DNA from: Tilletiopsis washingtonensis
Lineage: Eukaryota > Basidiomycota > Exobasidiomycetes > Entylomatales
Reading direction: 5' to 3'
DNA: 64,000 nt
NCBI RefSeq assembly: GCF_003144115.1
Contig: NW_020311999.1
Location: forward strand, 266,239-330,238
Positions 10,201 to 21,981 of this stretch are shown here, one piece after another; the stretch's first letter is position 1, and the number at the start of each line of letters is the position of its first letter. The notes under the pieces are model-generated. The model searched no databases. It saw only the letters and a list, made by a program, of their open reading frames with translations, and was not told the DNA's origin. Both the position numbers and the translations under genes were made by a program.

Positions 10201-13200
10201 GGTCGCAGCGGACTGCCAGTCAACTCTCTGCGACGATGCCACGAAAAATTGTCTCGCTGCTTCGCGCCTCGCGCTGGACGAAGAATGCTCTTCTGACGGC
10301 GAGTGCCTGAGCGAGCGCTGCGGCTTTGCTTTGGGCGAGGCCAGCCCGCACGCGACTTGCCTGCGCCGTCTCGGAGGCAAGCCATGCGCCGTCGCCGATG
10401 ACTGTGCCTCACAACAGTGCGCCGGGACGGGCGCCGACAAGTTCTGCAAGGCTCAGAACGGAGAGGCATGCCTGGTCGACTCTTTCTGCGCATCGGCGAC
10501 ATGTACCGACGGATTTTGCGCTGCTCCGCTCAAGTCCAACTTCGCAACCTGCACCGCCGATGAGCAATGTCTCAGCAACAAGTGCTTGCCGAACATCTCC
10601 GTCGGCGGCCTCATGTGCTACCCGCTCGCCGTCAACGAGGATTGCACGAACAGCGACCAGTGTTCCTCGGGCCTGTGTGACGGCACCACGGAGAAGTGCC
10701 TCGGAGCCGAGAACGAGGCCTGCTCCAAGGCGGCTGAATGTGCGTCGTTCAACTGTCTGTCGTCTGGAGCGTGTGGGCCGCGCCTCCGAACGCTCGGCGA
10801 GGCTTGCAGCACGTCAAGCCAGTGCGCCTCGACCAGCTGCCAGAGCGGCGTCTGCAGCGAGCTCCTCGCGCTCGGCAGTGCTTGCATGGACGACAGCCAC
10901 GGTGATTGGTGCCAGTCTGGCACGTGCCGCAACGGCCAGTGCTCGGTGCCCCTCACGAAGAACGGCGAGTACTGCTCCGCCAGCAGCCAATGCGAGTCGA
11001 CCAGCTGCCAGCAAAACGCATGCGACGACCTCCGGAAGGCCGAGGAGCCGTGCGCTCTCGACGACTGGTGCGACACGTCGATGTGTGTCAATCAGCTGTG
11101 CGCAAACCAGCGAGGCGCTGGCGGAGCAGCATGCACCCTGGCTGCCGACTGCGAGTCGGGTCTCTGCTCGAACAATGTCTGCTACGGGGCTCCGAAGAGC
11201 AACGGAGAGGCATGCTCGACGGGATCCCAGTGCAGCTCGGGCTTCTGTGCTTCTGACACGACATGTGCCGACGCGCCGCTGAAGGAGCTCAACGAGATGT
11301 GCGCCAAGGACAGCGAATGCAAGTCAGGCCACTGCGGCGTCGACTCGACATGCACGGACTCGCCAACGCTCAAGAACAACGACGATACCTGCGCGTTCGA
11401 CACCGAATGTATCTCGGCCTACTGCGACAACTCAGTCAACCAGTGCCGAGACGCGCCGAACCTTGACTTGGGCGAATCTTGCTCGAAGAAGAGCCAGTGC
11501 GCGTCGAAGTTCTGCGAAGCTGGCCAATGTGCCGCCCTCAAGGCCATCGGCGAGTCGTGCGAGTCGCCGGACGCCTGCGAGTCGAACTACTGCAGCACCA
11601 TTAGTGGGACGTGCGCTGCTATGCCGCTCAAGGACGACGGAGCCATGTGCCGTGGAAACAACGAGTGTGCCTCGGACGTCTGCGACGTACAAAGCAATCA
11701 GTGTGTAGCTCAGAAGGGCATCAACGAGCAGTGCGACGCGTCAACCCAGTGCCAGTCGGGGTACTGCAGCGAAGGAACCTGCCTCGAACGCCCGCCGCCG
11801 GCGACCGAGACCAAGAAGGCAGTCGGCGATGCGTGCGATGCGTCAAGCGAGTGCCAGTCGGGCCTCTGTCGCAACAGCGTCTGCACGATCCCCAAGACCA
11901 AGGTGGGCGAGCATTGCGACGCCGACAGCCAGTGCGACTTTGGCTGCATGAACTACAAGTGCATGGCGCAGCCGGGCGTGCCCGGCGATGCGTGCGACGC
12001 CGACTGGGGCTGCTGGTCCGGCATCTGCCAGGGCGGCACGTGCCGTGCCATGGACGGCGACAATTGCACCGCGGCGTCTGGATGTTCGACGTATTCGTTC
12101 TGCTACTACGCCGACTCTTGCATGGCCAAGAAGCCGACCGGAGACGGTTGCGACAGCGACGACTGGTGCGGCACCGGGCTGTGCGAGAATGGCACGTGCC
12201 GCGACCCGACCGGCACGGACTGCTACGACGAGGACAATGCCGGAGCCAAGTGTTTCGCTGGGTCGTGCGCAGACGGCGTGTGTGCCGCACCCTCGCCGAC
12301 GCTGCAAGACTTTGCGCGGTGCAGTGCAGATGCGGACTGCAGCTCGGGGTACTGCGACGCCTTCCAGTGCAAGGTCAAGGAGTTTGGCAGCGCATGCTCG
12401 AGCGACGCCCAGTGCAAGTCTAAGGCGTGCGGCACGGACGGCACGTGCAAGCTCAAGTTTGGGGAGGACTGCAGCAGCTCAGACCAGTGCAGCGCTGCGC
12501 TGTACTGCAACGACAGCCAGTTCTGCGGCACGAGAGAGCCTGACGGCTCGATGTGCGGCACCGACTCGCGCAAATGTGCAAGCGGGCTGTGCAGGGACCA
12601 GACCTGCCGCATACCGACCGGCGGCGCATGCATCAGACCGGACGACACCCAGGACTCGTGCTTCTCGACCTTGTGCGGATATGACTCCAAGTGCGCGCCG
12701 CTCAACGTGCCGGCAAAGAAGGGAGAGCAGTGCAGCGCCAATGCCGACTGTGCTTCCTCGACGTGCACCGACAACACATGCGCCTTGGCGGCGATCGGCG
12801 GCCCATGCTCGCAGAGCGAAGATTGCGGCAGCAACGTCTGCGATCAGTCCATCGAACAATGTATCGCGCCTTCGGCGGCGGACGGCGAGGCATGCACCAA
12901 GGACGGCGGATGCCAGAGCGGCTACTGCCTCGACAGTGTCTGTCGCCTCAAGACTGGGCGGGAGTGCGGCATGCCTGGTTCTGCGTGGCCCGCTTGCTTC
13001 AGCGGCCGCTGCAGCGGAGAGTCGGGTTCGTCGTTCATGACATGCACGCCTCTGAGCCCCAAGGCAGACATTGGGGACGCGTGTAGCGCGAACGAGGACT
13101 GCTCGTCGTCCAGCTGCGTCAACCGGCAGTGCCAAGTCAAGACAAAGGCAATCGGCGAGACGTGTTCGAGCAACAGCGAGTGTGCCTCCTCGATTTGTGA

Positions 13201-14557
13201 GGGAGACTCTACCCGCACCTGCAGAAGGCCCGGCGGTGCAACATGCACGGGCGCGATGGACGATGAATGCTCGGCCGACTCGTACTGCAACAAGGAACTG
13301 AACCCGCGGCAGTGCAAGCCCAAGCTGCAGCTGCGCGCGACGTGCTTCAACGGGCCCGAGTGCGCAAGCGGCATGTGCCGCAACAGCGACTGGACGTGCC
13401 GAACGAAGACCACCGAGCAATGTTCGACCGACGACGACTGCTTCTCGGGGTCGTGCAAGGTCACCTCGAAAGTATGCAGAGGACTCGACCCGCTTGCCGG
13501 CGACGGCTTCCAGTGCAGCGCCACGCCGGACTGTATCGACGGTTACGACTGCGTCGACCGAACGTGCCGGGCGAGGCCCAAGAACGTCGGCGAGGTGTGC
13601 TCCAGCAACGCCGAGTGCAGCACCGAGTTGTGCCAAGGGTCACCTAGCCGCACGTGCAGGCGGCCCGACAATGCGTCGTGCAGCGGCGGCGCCAGCGAAT
13701 GCTCGGACGAGTCCTTCTGCGACACGGGCGCGGCGCTCCCGCAGTGCAAGCCGCGTGCCGGCGACGGCGGCCAGTGCAGTGCCACTGCGCAGTGTCTCGA
13801 CGGGCTCGTATGCAAGAACAACACGTGCGGCGAGCCGGTCTGGGACGTCGGCCACTCATGCGAACACAACGGCCAGTGCCTCTCGACGTACTGTGAACCC
13901 GATTCCGCGACGTGCAGGCGATACAACGGCGCCACTTGCTTCGACACGCCGAAGGACAGCGAATGCGCAACCGGCTCGTACTGTGACAAGGCGTCGAGCT
14001 CGTGGGTATGCAAGGGACGTGCCGGCCCCATGGGCTACTGCGGTGCCGCAATGGGCTGTGTCGATGGCTACTTCTGCAGCACGACCAGAAATCAGTGCAT
14101 GCCGAACCCGAGGGACGTCGGCGCGTCATGCAGCGCCGACGGCGAAGGCGACGAAACCTGCAAGTCAACGTTCTGCGACTCGGAGAGTGGCCCCGCGGTC
14201 TGCAAGCTCCGCGAAGGCGTGCAGTGCACGTCCAACTCGGAGTGTGGAACTGGATTCTACTGCCCTGCAGGGGCGCAGCGGACGTGCACACGGCAGCTGC
14301 AGACCAGGGATACATGCGTCGCCAGCTCCGACTGCGCCAGCTCGCTTTGCCGAGCAAGCGACAACACGTGTCGACTGCCGACAGGCACTGCTTGCGTTGC
14401 CGACCAGCAATGCTTCTCAACCTCGTGCGGCACGCAGACGAATCAGTGCAGTCCGCTGCAGACGCGCGCGACGACGGGAGCGCAGTGCAGTGCTCCGGCG
14501 GACTGCCAATCTGGGTACTACTGCTCTTCGAGCTCCCGCTGCCTCGCGTATTCCTGA
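7270..14557 (+). CDS. Giant secreted cysteine-rich repeat protein
   Basis: Two exons, 7270..7653 and 7709..14557 (55-nt intron), give about 2,410 residues. Residues 1-20 (MRIFSLLLTALPLVAVASGS) form a clear signal peptide. After three or four short Cys modules comes a Pro-Ala linker near residue 145, then several dozen tandem modules of about 35-50 residues with the pattern C-x(4-6)-[DE]-C-x2-[SG]-x(1-2)-C-x(4-8)-C, such as CSSDAQCKSKACGTDGTC. These resemble the disulphide knots annotated as Dickkopf-N-like or EB-like modules in fungi. There is no transmembrane segment or GPI-like tail; the protein ends within a module (CSSSSRCLAYS). It is probably a cell-wall or extracellular protein; the function is unknown. 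A second possible start further upstream is not needed because the signal peptide begins exactly at 7270. Modules vary in sequence but keep the Cys spacing. Confidence 0.88.
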
Positions 14558-15149
14558 GGTCCAGATCACCCCACAATACTTCTGTTCCAGCGCACGCCCG
14601 GAACGCCTCGCCAGGGCGCCAAGTGCCTCCGGCTCCCTGGCCTCTTTCTCCACTCGGCGTCTTCGCCGCCCATTCCGCGGCTTCAAGCCGCATATATCGC
14701 TCTCCATCCCTACTCACCTCGCCAGAGGTCCCCACACTCTTTTATCCCGCACCACCCACACTCCTTTTCCCTCCATCTGTGTCGATCCCTGGCGAGCGCT
14801 AGGCCGATCCCAGCTTGTACCGCATACCGCTCGTCGTGGCCTGTACCATTATCTCAATCCAGAATGTGCTACCAACAGCGGCCTAATCGAGCGAGCCTGC
14901 GATGCTTGCTTCCTGCTGCCGTGCACGAGGTGCCAGAGGCGCGCGCACGAGGTCGTCCTTGCTGATGGCCTGGCTGCGACGTCGCCACGCGATGTGCCGG
15001 GTGCGCTACGGACATTCGGGCTCGGAGCGTAGAAAACGTGCTCGGTGGAAGAGCCGCTGCGGCGTCGACGCGGCCGGGCCATGCATGCCCTCGAAGAGGT
15101 TGCGTCGCCTGGCGCAGAGCCGCCGTGCTATTCTTGCCTGCCCGCCCTC
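14558..15149. other. Intergenic region between convergent genes
   Basis: The first 230 nt after the cysteine-rich gene are C/T-rich on the plus strand, like other 3' flanks here. A short AT patch (gcatatatcgc, near 14690) is the only contrast. Open frames in it are shadows. I see no gene. Confidence 0.45.
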
Positions 15150-15929
15150 TCAGCCCGCCTCCGCTCTCTCACGCCGTCTCCTCGCCGCGCGCTCCTGCAT
15201 GGCGAGCGACTGCACACGCGCCGCACGCTCCCAGAGGTGCAGGTCGACGTCGTCGATGTCGCGCAGCAGCACGGCACGCAGCACGGCGTTGCGCTGCGGC
15301 GCCGGCTGCGGCGGCAGCGCGTCGGGCGAGGCGCGCAGGAGCTCGCCGGGCACGCGAGGCTGAGTGAAGCTGTCAGTCTATGAAGGTCAGGCTTGTGTGG
15401 CGGCACATCCGGCGTTTGAGCTGCCGCTGCGGCGCTGCCATCCTTGCCGGCCGGCTCCTCCAGCACGGCATGCCGTCCATCGCCACGCTCTCTGCCACTC
15501 TCTGCCGCTCTCTGCTGCTCTCTGCCGCTCTCTGCTGCTCTCTGCCGCTCTCTGCTGCTCTCTGCCGCTCTCTGCCGCTCTAGCACACTCACGTAGCACG
15601 CCGCCGACTCGAGCTCGCCGAGCACGAGCGCCTTGCTCTTTAGGCGCGGCCCAACCGCGGCGCCGGCGAGGACGAGGGCAAAGTCGACGAGCAGGCTGGC
15701 GCCGCCGTGGCTGAGCACGCCGAGCGACGAGAGCGCGTCAAAGGCGGTGAGGCTGTGAGAGCGCGATGAGAGATGGAAGCGGTGCGCTGCTGGCCAGTCT
15801 CGCCCTGCACGACGCGCCCCGCTGGCCGAGACACACTCACAAGCCGGCGACGCGCACCTTCTCGCCCAGGTCGTCGGGGAAGCGCAGGTCGGTGAGCGGC
15901 ATGAGCGTGGCGGGCGCCGGCTCGGCCAT
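15150..15929 (-). CDS. TEN1: TEN1-like OB-fold protein (candidate CST telomere-capping subunit)
   Basis: Exons 15841..15929, 15593..15752 and 15150..15359 give 152 residues. The order of strands fits the small Ten1 OB fold: MPLTDLRFPDDLGEKVRVAG (start of strand 1), FDALSSLGVLSHG, SLLVDFALVL, KALVLGELES, then after the last intron NAVLRAVLLRDIDDVDLHLW and a basic C-terminal helix. The VLGEL block and the closing helix resemble human TEN1 (IVLGELQ; LLEQAIREQR). Ten1 binds Stn1 and caps telomeres or assists lagging-strand fill-in. Identification is by pattern only, because Ten1 is short and poorly conserved; another single-OB protein remains possible. Intron 2 (15360..15592) contains a decamer repeat array. 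All junctions are GTGAGT...CAG and the phases agree. Confidence 0.5.
15491..15580. repeat. Decamer minisatellite inside an intron
   Basis: Nine tandem copies of tctgcYgctc, alternating mostly between tctgccgctc and tctgctgctc, the first copy being tctgccactc. It lies inside intron 2 of the TEN1-like gene. Confidence 0.9.
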
Positions 15930-16879
15930 GCTGCGCGGGCGCGCGGAGAGGCAGCAGCGGTGCGGGCTCAGCGCATGCCGGCGCCAAGCGGGCGCATCGG
16001 TTGCGAGGCGAGACGATGGGTGAGAGCGGCGAGGATGAGAAGAGAGCGGCACGACGCGCGTGACGCGCCTCCACTCCACGCGTCTGGGGGCGCCGGCCCA
16101 GGGGCCTCCCGAGCACTGTCACTCGGCCCTCGGAGCACGACCGGGCGAGAAGATGGGCTCAAAATGACGAGTGAAGTGCCCGTGTCAGAGGCGGGCGCAC
16201 TGAAAGACGCTTCAACCGAGGCTTTGCGGCGGCGGAAGCGACCTTACTCTTGCGCAGGCCATGCCTCCACCATTGCTGCTGCGCCCACCCGCCGCTCCTC
16301 TCGCCGCGCTCGTGAGCCATGCTCGCGCCTGAGTGCGGCGAAGAAGCGCCTCCAAGCAGCCTGCACCTCGGCTGAACGCTGCATCGACGCAGCACTGGCG
16401 CAGTCTAGTGCTGGCTCTGCGGCAGCAGCAGGCGCGAGAGGCGGTGCAGTCACGTGCGCGGGTCCGTGCGCGCTGCAGCGCCGCTGCCGTAAGCAGGCCC
16501 GATAGCGCTGCCCGACGACGAGCGGCCCTCCTTCCCGCACCACCATCGCTCTCGACGACCTTCAAGCGCCCTGCACGGCGCCCTAGACTGCATAGAACGG
16601 CGCATTCCCTGCTGCTGCCGGCCGCACGCTCTCCTCGGCTCGCCGCTTGCTCGGCCTGGGCCGCACCTCCACATCGCGACGCACCTGGCACGCACGCCTC
16701 GCACGACCTTCTCGCGAGCCTCTGCAGCTCTGCAGCCCCGCCCGCGTGGGCGCAGGCATCGACAAGCGCCTCGGCCGCTGAACGCTGGCGCACTGGCCGC
16801 ATCTCTGTCTGCTCTGCGTTCGTGCGGGTGGTAGGGGTGCTTCTGCGCCAGGCGCGCACCCGGCTGCTTCCTCGACCCC
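15930..16879. other. Divergent intergenic region (TEN1-like / J-domain gene)
   Basis: About 950 nt between two divergent starts. It is GC-rich, with overlapping meaningless open frames on both strands and no recognisable motif. Confidence 0.4.
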
Positions 16880-17779
16880 ATGGCGCGACGAGTGCTGCAC
16901 GCAGCCGGCTGGGGCGTGGCCGGGCCGAGCAGCCTTGCTGCACCGGTGCCATGTCTCGGCGCATCAAGGCCTCGCGCGGCCGCAGCAAGGCATCGTCTGG
17001 CTTCAGGCCCTCGCTCGGTGCGGCACGCCTCTGCCACGGCGTCCAGCGACGAGGAGCTGGCGTTTCCCGCGCCGCCGTACGGGCCGTACGAGATCTTCCA
17101 CCTGCCGCGCAGCGCCTCGGACGCCGACATCAAGGCGCGCTACTACGACCTCGTGCGTCTGCTGCACCCAGACCGCGCCGGCGTCGCGGATGGCAGCGCC
17201 GCCAAGCAGCAGAAGCGGCAGTGGGAGGAGATGCAAAAGGCCTACGAGCTGCTGCGCTCGTCGCGTGCGCGCCAGATGTACGATCGCTCCGGGCTCGGCT
17301 GGAATTCGCACGGCAGTGCCGCTGCCCGGGCTCGCGCGGCCGCTGCTCGCCAGGGCTGGCAGTTCCGCGGCGCGCCCGGCCACGATGGCTTCGGCTGGCA
17401 GGCCGAGTCGGCGCGCTCCGACTTCTTCTACGGCGCCAACCCGGCGCCCAAGGCCGAGGAGCGCTACACGTCCAACGTGCGCTTCTTCCTCGCCATTGCC
17501 GTCATCACGTGGAGCGTGGCGGGCGTGCAGTACTCGCGCCTCAGCGCCCAGAGTGCCCGTGCCGTCGAGCGCGCCGATCGGGCACACAGCGACGCCGTCA
17601 AGAGCCTGCAGGAGGCCCGCAATCTGGCTCGCTCGCGCGAGGGCCGCACGCGCATGGAGAACCTGCGCCGGCGAGCACGCGAGCTTGACTATTTTGGGCG
17701 AGTCGAGGCCGAACGATGCACGGCCGTGCCGCTGCCGCCGCTGCAGCTCGAGGCGCCACGTTCGTCACCTCGACAATGA
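16880..17779 (+). CDS. Mitochondrial J-domain protein with one membrane segment
   Basis: Single exon, 299 residues. Residues 1-50 are rich in Arg, Ala and Ser and lack acids, as in a mitochondrial presequence. A J domain occupies about residues 68-136 with the HPD triad at 96-98 (RLLHPDRAG), so it should stimulate an Hsp70 ATPase, probably mitochondrial Ssc1. A Gly/aromatic stretch follows, then one hydrophobic segment at about 200-218 (FFLAIAVITWSVAGVQY) and a basic coiled tail. The layout (presequence, J domain, membrane segment) is typical of the basidiomycete membrane-bound J proteins; it is not the classical Mdj1 because the zinc-finger domain is missing. The start at 16880 gives the full presequence; an in-frame alternative is not evident. 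Confidence 0.8.
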   Translation: MARRVLHAAGWGVAGPSSLAAPVPCLGASRPRAAAARHRLASGPRSVRHASATASSDEELAFPAPPYGPYEIFHLPRSASDADIKARYYDLVRLLHPDRAGVADGSAAKQQKRQWEEMQKAYELLRSSRARQMYDRSGLGWNSHGSAAARARAAAARQGWQFRGAPGHDGFGWQAESARSDFFYGANPAPKAEERYTSNVRFFLAIAVITWSVAGVQYSRLSAQSARAVERADRAHSDAVKSLQEARNLARSREGRTRMENLRRRARELDYFGRVEAERCTAVPLPPLQLEAPRSSPRQ

Positions 17780-20700
17780 TCATCCGTGATGCCCTGGGAA
17801 CCACGTCGTGAGCTTGGCCACATACGGTGTGGCTGGCGACGAGAGTTTGTCCCGCTCGCCGGCCAACCTCGTTGCTCAGCGTGCGAACTCAGAGGAGCCG
17901 AGCTGGCGGGAGCATGATGGCGGCAACTAAGGTTGCTGCGCGCCGCTCGCTCTCACAGAATCCTCCGCCGTGCCGACGGAAGGCCGAACAAGCCATCCAG
18001 CAGCATCGCTGCCACGACAGAGCCGGGCCTGCCGACATTAGCCAAGCCTGCGCAGGGCCCGGGCGAGTGGCAGCGGCGCCGAGCCATTGCGACTCCGGGA
18101 TTCGGGGCGCCGCCGGCCGTACCTGCCCTGTTGGGACGCTGAGGCTTAGGCGTGGCGATCTTGCGCAGCGTCGACCTGCTATATCAGGAGATTTTCGATC
18201 CTTCATGCTGCGGCAAGGCCACGGCAGCAGCGGGGAGCAGAAGCAGAGTGCAGCGGTGCGAGGGTCAAGGGCGGAGTAGAGCTCGGCGCGCATTGCAGCA
18301 GCAGGCAGAAGCCTATTCTCCGCCGCGCCGCGTCGCGTCGCCCGCCACGCTGGCCCTTCACTCAACGCTGTTCATGCGCGCCGCCGAGTCGGGCTCTGGC
18401 CTGTGCTCTTGCGTTCACGCGCCCTCGGCTCGGGATGGCCGACGCTGCACGGCGACGCTCGTGAACGTCAGCGGCTCGACGAGCGTTGCCATCCATGGCA
18501 GAGCGGATGGCAAGCCGTGCTGCGAGGCCATTCCGCGCCATCCGCGCACACGGCAGCGCGGCGCTGCCTCCGTCTTCTCCGTGTGGATGCAGAGCCGGCG
18601 CATGCTTCTTCTCGCCTCGATCCGCACTTCGTCGTCGTCGGCCTCTGGGCGCGCATGAGAGGCAGCGGCGTCTCGATGGCGGCGCCGGGCGAAAGCTTGC
18701 GCCGCACAAGGTTGCGAGTGAAGGCGCAGACAGCGCTTGGCAGCCGCCAACGTGCCGTGGCATCCAGGTGCACCGTCGGAGGCGTCCACCGCGTGTGGGT
18801 ATCCAGCAGCATCCAGCGCACAGCCATCCGCTCGCAGTCATTGCCGCATGGCCTCTTCCAACCCCTGGCTCTCGTAGGCGTGGGACTGCTCCACACGCCT
18901 TGCTCGCCCGCGCATGTCTCGCCCGCTCACGCCGGTTGTTGACGACCCTCCCCGCGGACGCAAGGGCGGATGGCGGCACACCCCCTCGGCCGAGAGGAGG
19001 TCTCTTGCTCGGAGCCCGGAGGGCAAACGGAGAAGTGCGAGCGTGGGCACGGGGCAGAGTGCGGAGCGCCGCTCCGACTTGATCTCCCGCGCTGCACCCT
19101 GCCAGCAGCTCAGCGCTCCATGCAGGATGCCTTTGTGGCTGCATCTCCTTGTCCAAATGCGGCGAAGGCGAGCAGCATGGAGCGTCGGGCGCAAGCATGG
19201 CGGGGGGCGCTTGCTGACAGCGGCGCCTCGGGACTTGCAGCTCCGCGCCCAGCAGCGCAAGCGCTCGCGCTGCGGTGCTGCTTCTTGCTTGTGCCGCCCT
19301 CGCGGCAGGCGTCAGATCGCAGCATGCAGCAGCAGCAGGCAGGATCTCATGGCGCGAGCGAGCGTGGCGCATGAATGTGAGCGGAGGGCGAAGGGCGAGC
19401 GGGCACGGATGCACCGCGCGCGAGCGGCGCCTCGTCCATCCTCCGGCACCCTCCGAGCCGGGCGATCCCCTCCGTTCGCTCGATGCTCCCGCTCTCCCTC
19501 TCGCGCGCAGCCCCCACGTCAGGCTGTACGTAACGGCGATGCTCGCCTGGGAGCAGCGCATCGTAGCGCCGTGCCTGCAGCCCGCCGAGGCCACGGCGCG
19601 TTGGCCCGACGGCCGCACCACACCGGCGCTCTCGCCGGCGACCGACGCAAGACGGATAGCTGATGGCCCCGCTCCTTGGCCCTCGCTGCCGGCACAGGGA
19701 CACAGCCTTGCAGAGAGAGCAGGCACAGATCGGCACTCTCGTCGTCGCTGATGCTGCCGAGGTGTGCCGTGCGTGCGGATGGCGATTGATGGGCGGCGAA
19801 GCCTCCTGCCGCCCGCAAGCCGTGGCCGGAAACAAGACTTGCGAGCTTCTTCTCCATCTCGCGTCGATGATGCCCTCTGTGCCGGCCTCTCCACGCGGTG
19901 CCTGCGCCTCCAGCACGGATCTTTCTGTGCGGCGAGACCTGCAGCGGTGCAGGGCTGCTGCGTGCAGGGAGGGGCCAAAGGGAGGTGGATGCATCTGCAG
20001 CTGCTGCTGCTGCGCGCTGCATCTGCTGCAGGCCCACGCGCTAGCGCCGGCTGGGCATGCGGGCGCCCGCGCATGCGAATGGGCGATGGCGTGCGCTCGG
20101 CGCGGCAGCGCGGCACCGCACCGCTCTCGCGCCGCACCCGCTCTCACACGTCGAGCGCATGAAGGAGCATGCACCAACGCCGCTAGCAGCCTCGGCGTGC
20201 CGGCAGCGGAGCGGCGGGGGCGTGGATGGCAGCACACGGACAGCGGCCGCCGGCACGCAGTTTGCCGTGTGCGGGCGTCGAAGGTGGGCGCTCTCTGCAC
20301 CTGCGCCTGCCGCCGCCCGCTGCGCATCCCTCCAAGCGCTGCGTGCGGCACGCAGGCACGGCGCCCCTTGCGCGCCCCTTGATGGCTAGGCACATCACTC
20401 GCAGGCGGCAGGGGCCTTCATCAGGTGCCTCACTTGGCGCCGGCCCAGGCGAGTGGGCGCGGGCGTGCTGCTGCTGCGAGCGTGCCGATCGATGATGGGC
20501 GCTCTCAGCGCTACACGAGGTGCCTGCGTCCATCAGAGGAGGCGCGCAAATGGCACAGGGATGGCGGCACGGCGGCACCCCGGGCGAGGCCGGCGGCGCG
20601 TGTCGTCATTCGCCGCCTGCCATGCGAGCGAGCTGCCGCCCATGCCGCGCCGAGTGAGGCAGCCAGCCCTCGGCGCCCCTCTCTCGCCCGCTCTGCGCCG

Positions 20701-21981
20701 GCGCTGCGGCCGCTGCGTGGGCTTACTGCGCTGAGCTGCCCTCTGCTGCCGCCGCCGCCGCAGCATGACTGCAGCAAGCAGCCTTCCCGCTCCGCTGCTG
20801 AGTTGCAACCCACCGCCCGTTGCCTCTTTGAGCCATGCACGACACGAGAGGCGCCGCTGCGATTCGAGCGGCGCTGTTGTGCTGGGTGCTGCGCTGCTGC
20901 CGCTGCCGCAGTGCCCGCAGCGGCCTACACTGGCGCTGCGCCATGCGCCACACCTGCACGCGCGCCCGGCAGCAGAGCGGCGGCGCAGGAGAGCAGCAGA
21001 CGGCCGATCTGCCGCCTGCCGCCGTGCCCTCGCTGCTGCCAGAGAGAGAGGGCGGTGTTGCCGTCTCCCTTGCTGCGCTCTCGGCGCCCCTCGCGGCGCC
21101 GCTCGGAGGAAGCATGCAGCACGAAGCGCAGCCTGGGCGATGGCCGGTGCTTGAATGCTATTTGGTGCGCACGAGGAGCATGCGGCTGGCGAGCGTGTGA
21201 GCAGTGCGAGAGGCAGAGTTTGGCGGTGCAGCGCGGCGGCTGCGGGCGTGGCCTGACGGCGGCCTGCTGGCTGCGTGCCTTGCGCCCCGCTAGGCCTGCC
21301 ACGGCGCGCCCTGCCCGCCGCATGCGTCGCCGCGCCCCTCAAAGAGCGCCGCTCCCGCGCGCCGTCGCCGTCACGCCCCAGCCACGCTCCCCCCCATCGC
21401 CGCATCCGACACACGCCCTCACACGTCGGTCCCTCTGCTCCGCCGCTGCCTCACACACAGCTGCATTCCCCACCCTGTGAGTCTGCCGCGCCCAGCACTC
21501 GCCCGCGCCCGCCAAGGCGCACCATCAGCCGGCAGCGGCACGTACCCTCCATGCTGCTGGCGGAGCTGGGCCGCTCGCACACGACCCTGCGCCGCGCAGG
21601 ACGCTGCTGCGTCGTCGTCGTCGCCGTCGCATGCGCCGCGTCTCAGTGCGGCGGGGTGCGCTGCCCGAGGTTGCCCTCGGCATCGCCAGCCCCTGCCGCC
21701 GGGCGCCTCACCCGCACCCGTGCCCGTGGCGTGATGCCGGGTCGCCCTCGCGGCGCTGCATCTCCGCCATCGAAGCCGCAACCCCTCGGGGCAATCGGGT
21801 CGTGGTACGGGGGGCGTTCGCTGATGCGATGCGATGAGCCAACTCCGCCGTTGCTCTGCGCTGCTCGTCCCTTGCTGCCTCGCCTCATAAGCCCAACACC
21901 GCCGGAGAGCCGTCCCACTGACCCTCGCCTTCGTCCCTCTGCAGTCTCGCGGAGCCCCCTTTTCCCACCACATCTACCACC
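17780..21981. other. Gene-free stretch of about 4.2 kb
   Basis: The longest gap in the window. Open frames up to 591 codons exist (18362..20137 minus; 20425..21480 plus) but cover each other on opposite strands and have Arg/Ala/Ser/Cys-rich composition without any motif. I found no repeat family, tRNA or transposase. The right end carries the leader of the repeat-precursor gene with a CATAAG element at 21886..21891. Confidence 0.5.
21886..21891 (+). promoter_or_regulatory. CATAAG element upstream of the repeat-precursor gene
   Basis: Context CCTCATAAGCCC, 91 nt before the start codon. The core CCTCATAAG is shared with the dehydrogenase and third array gene elements. Its role is inferred from position. 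Confidence 0.4.

Noticed and set aside
13494-15032. 512-codon frame overlapping the end of the cysteine-rich gene
   Set aside because: It is the shifted frame of the Cys-rich repeats (Arg/Ser-rich), extended into the 3' flank.
18362-20137. 591-codon minus-strand open frame
   Set aside because: No recognisable domain, biased composition and equally long frames on the other strand.
20425-21480. 351-codon plus-strand frame overlapping a 293-codon minus frame
   Set aside because: Same reasoning; neither frame shows a motif or plausible codon pattern.
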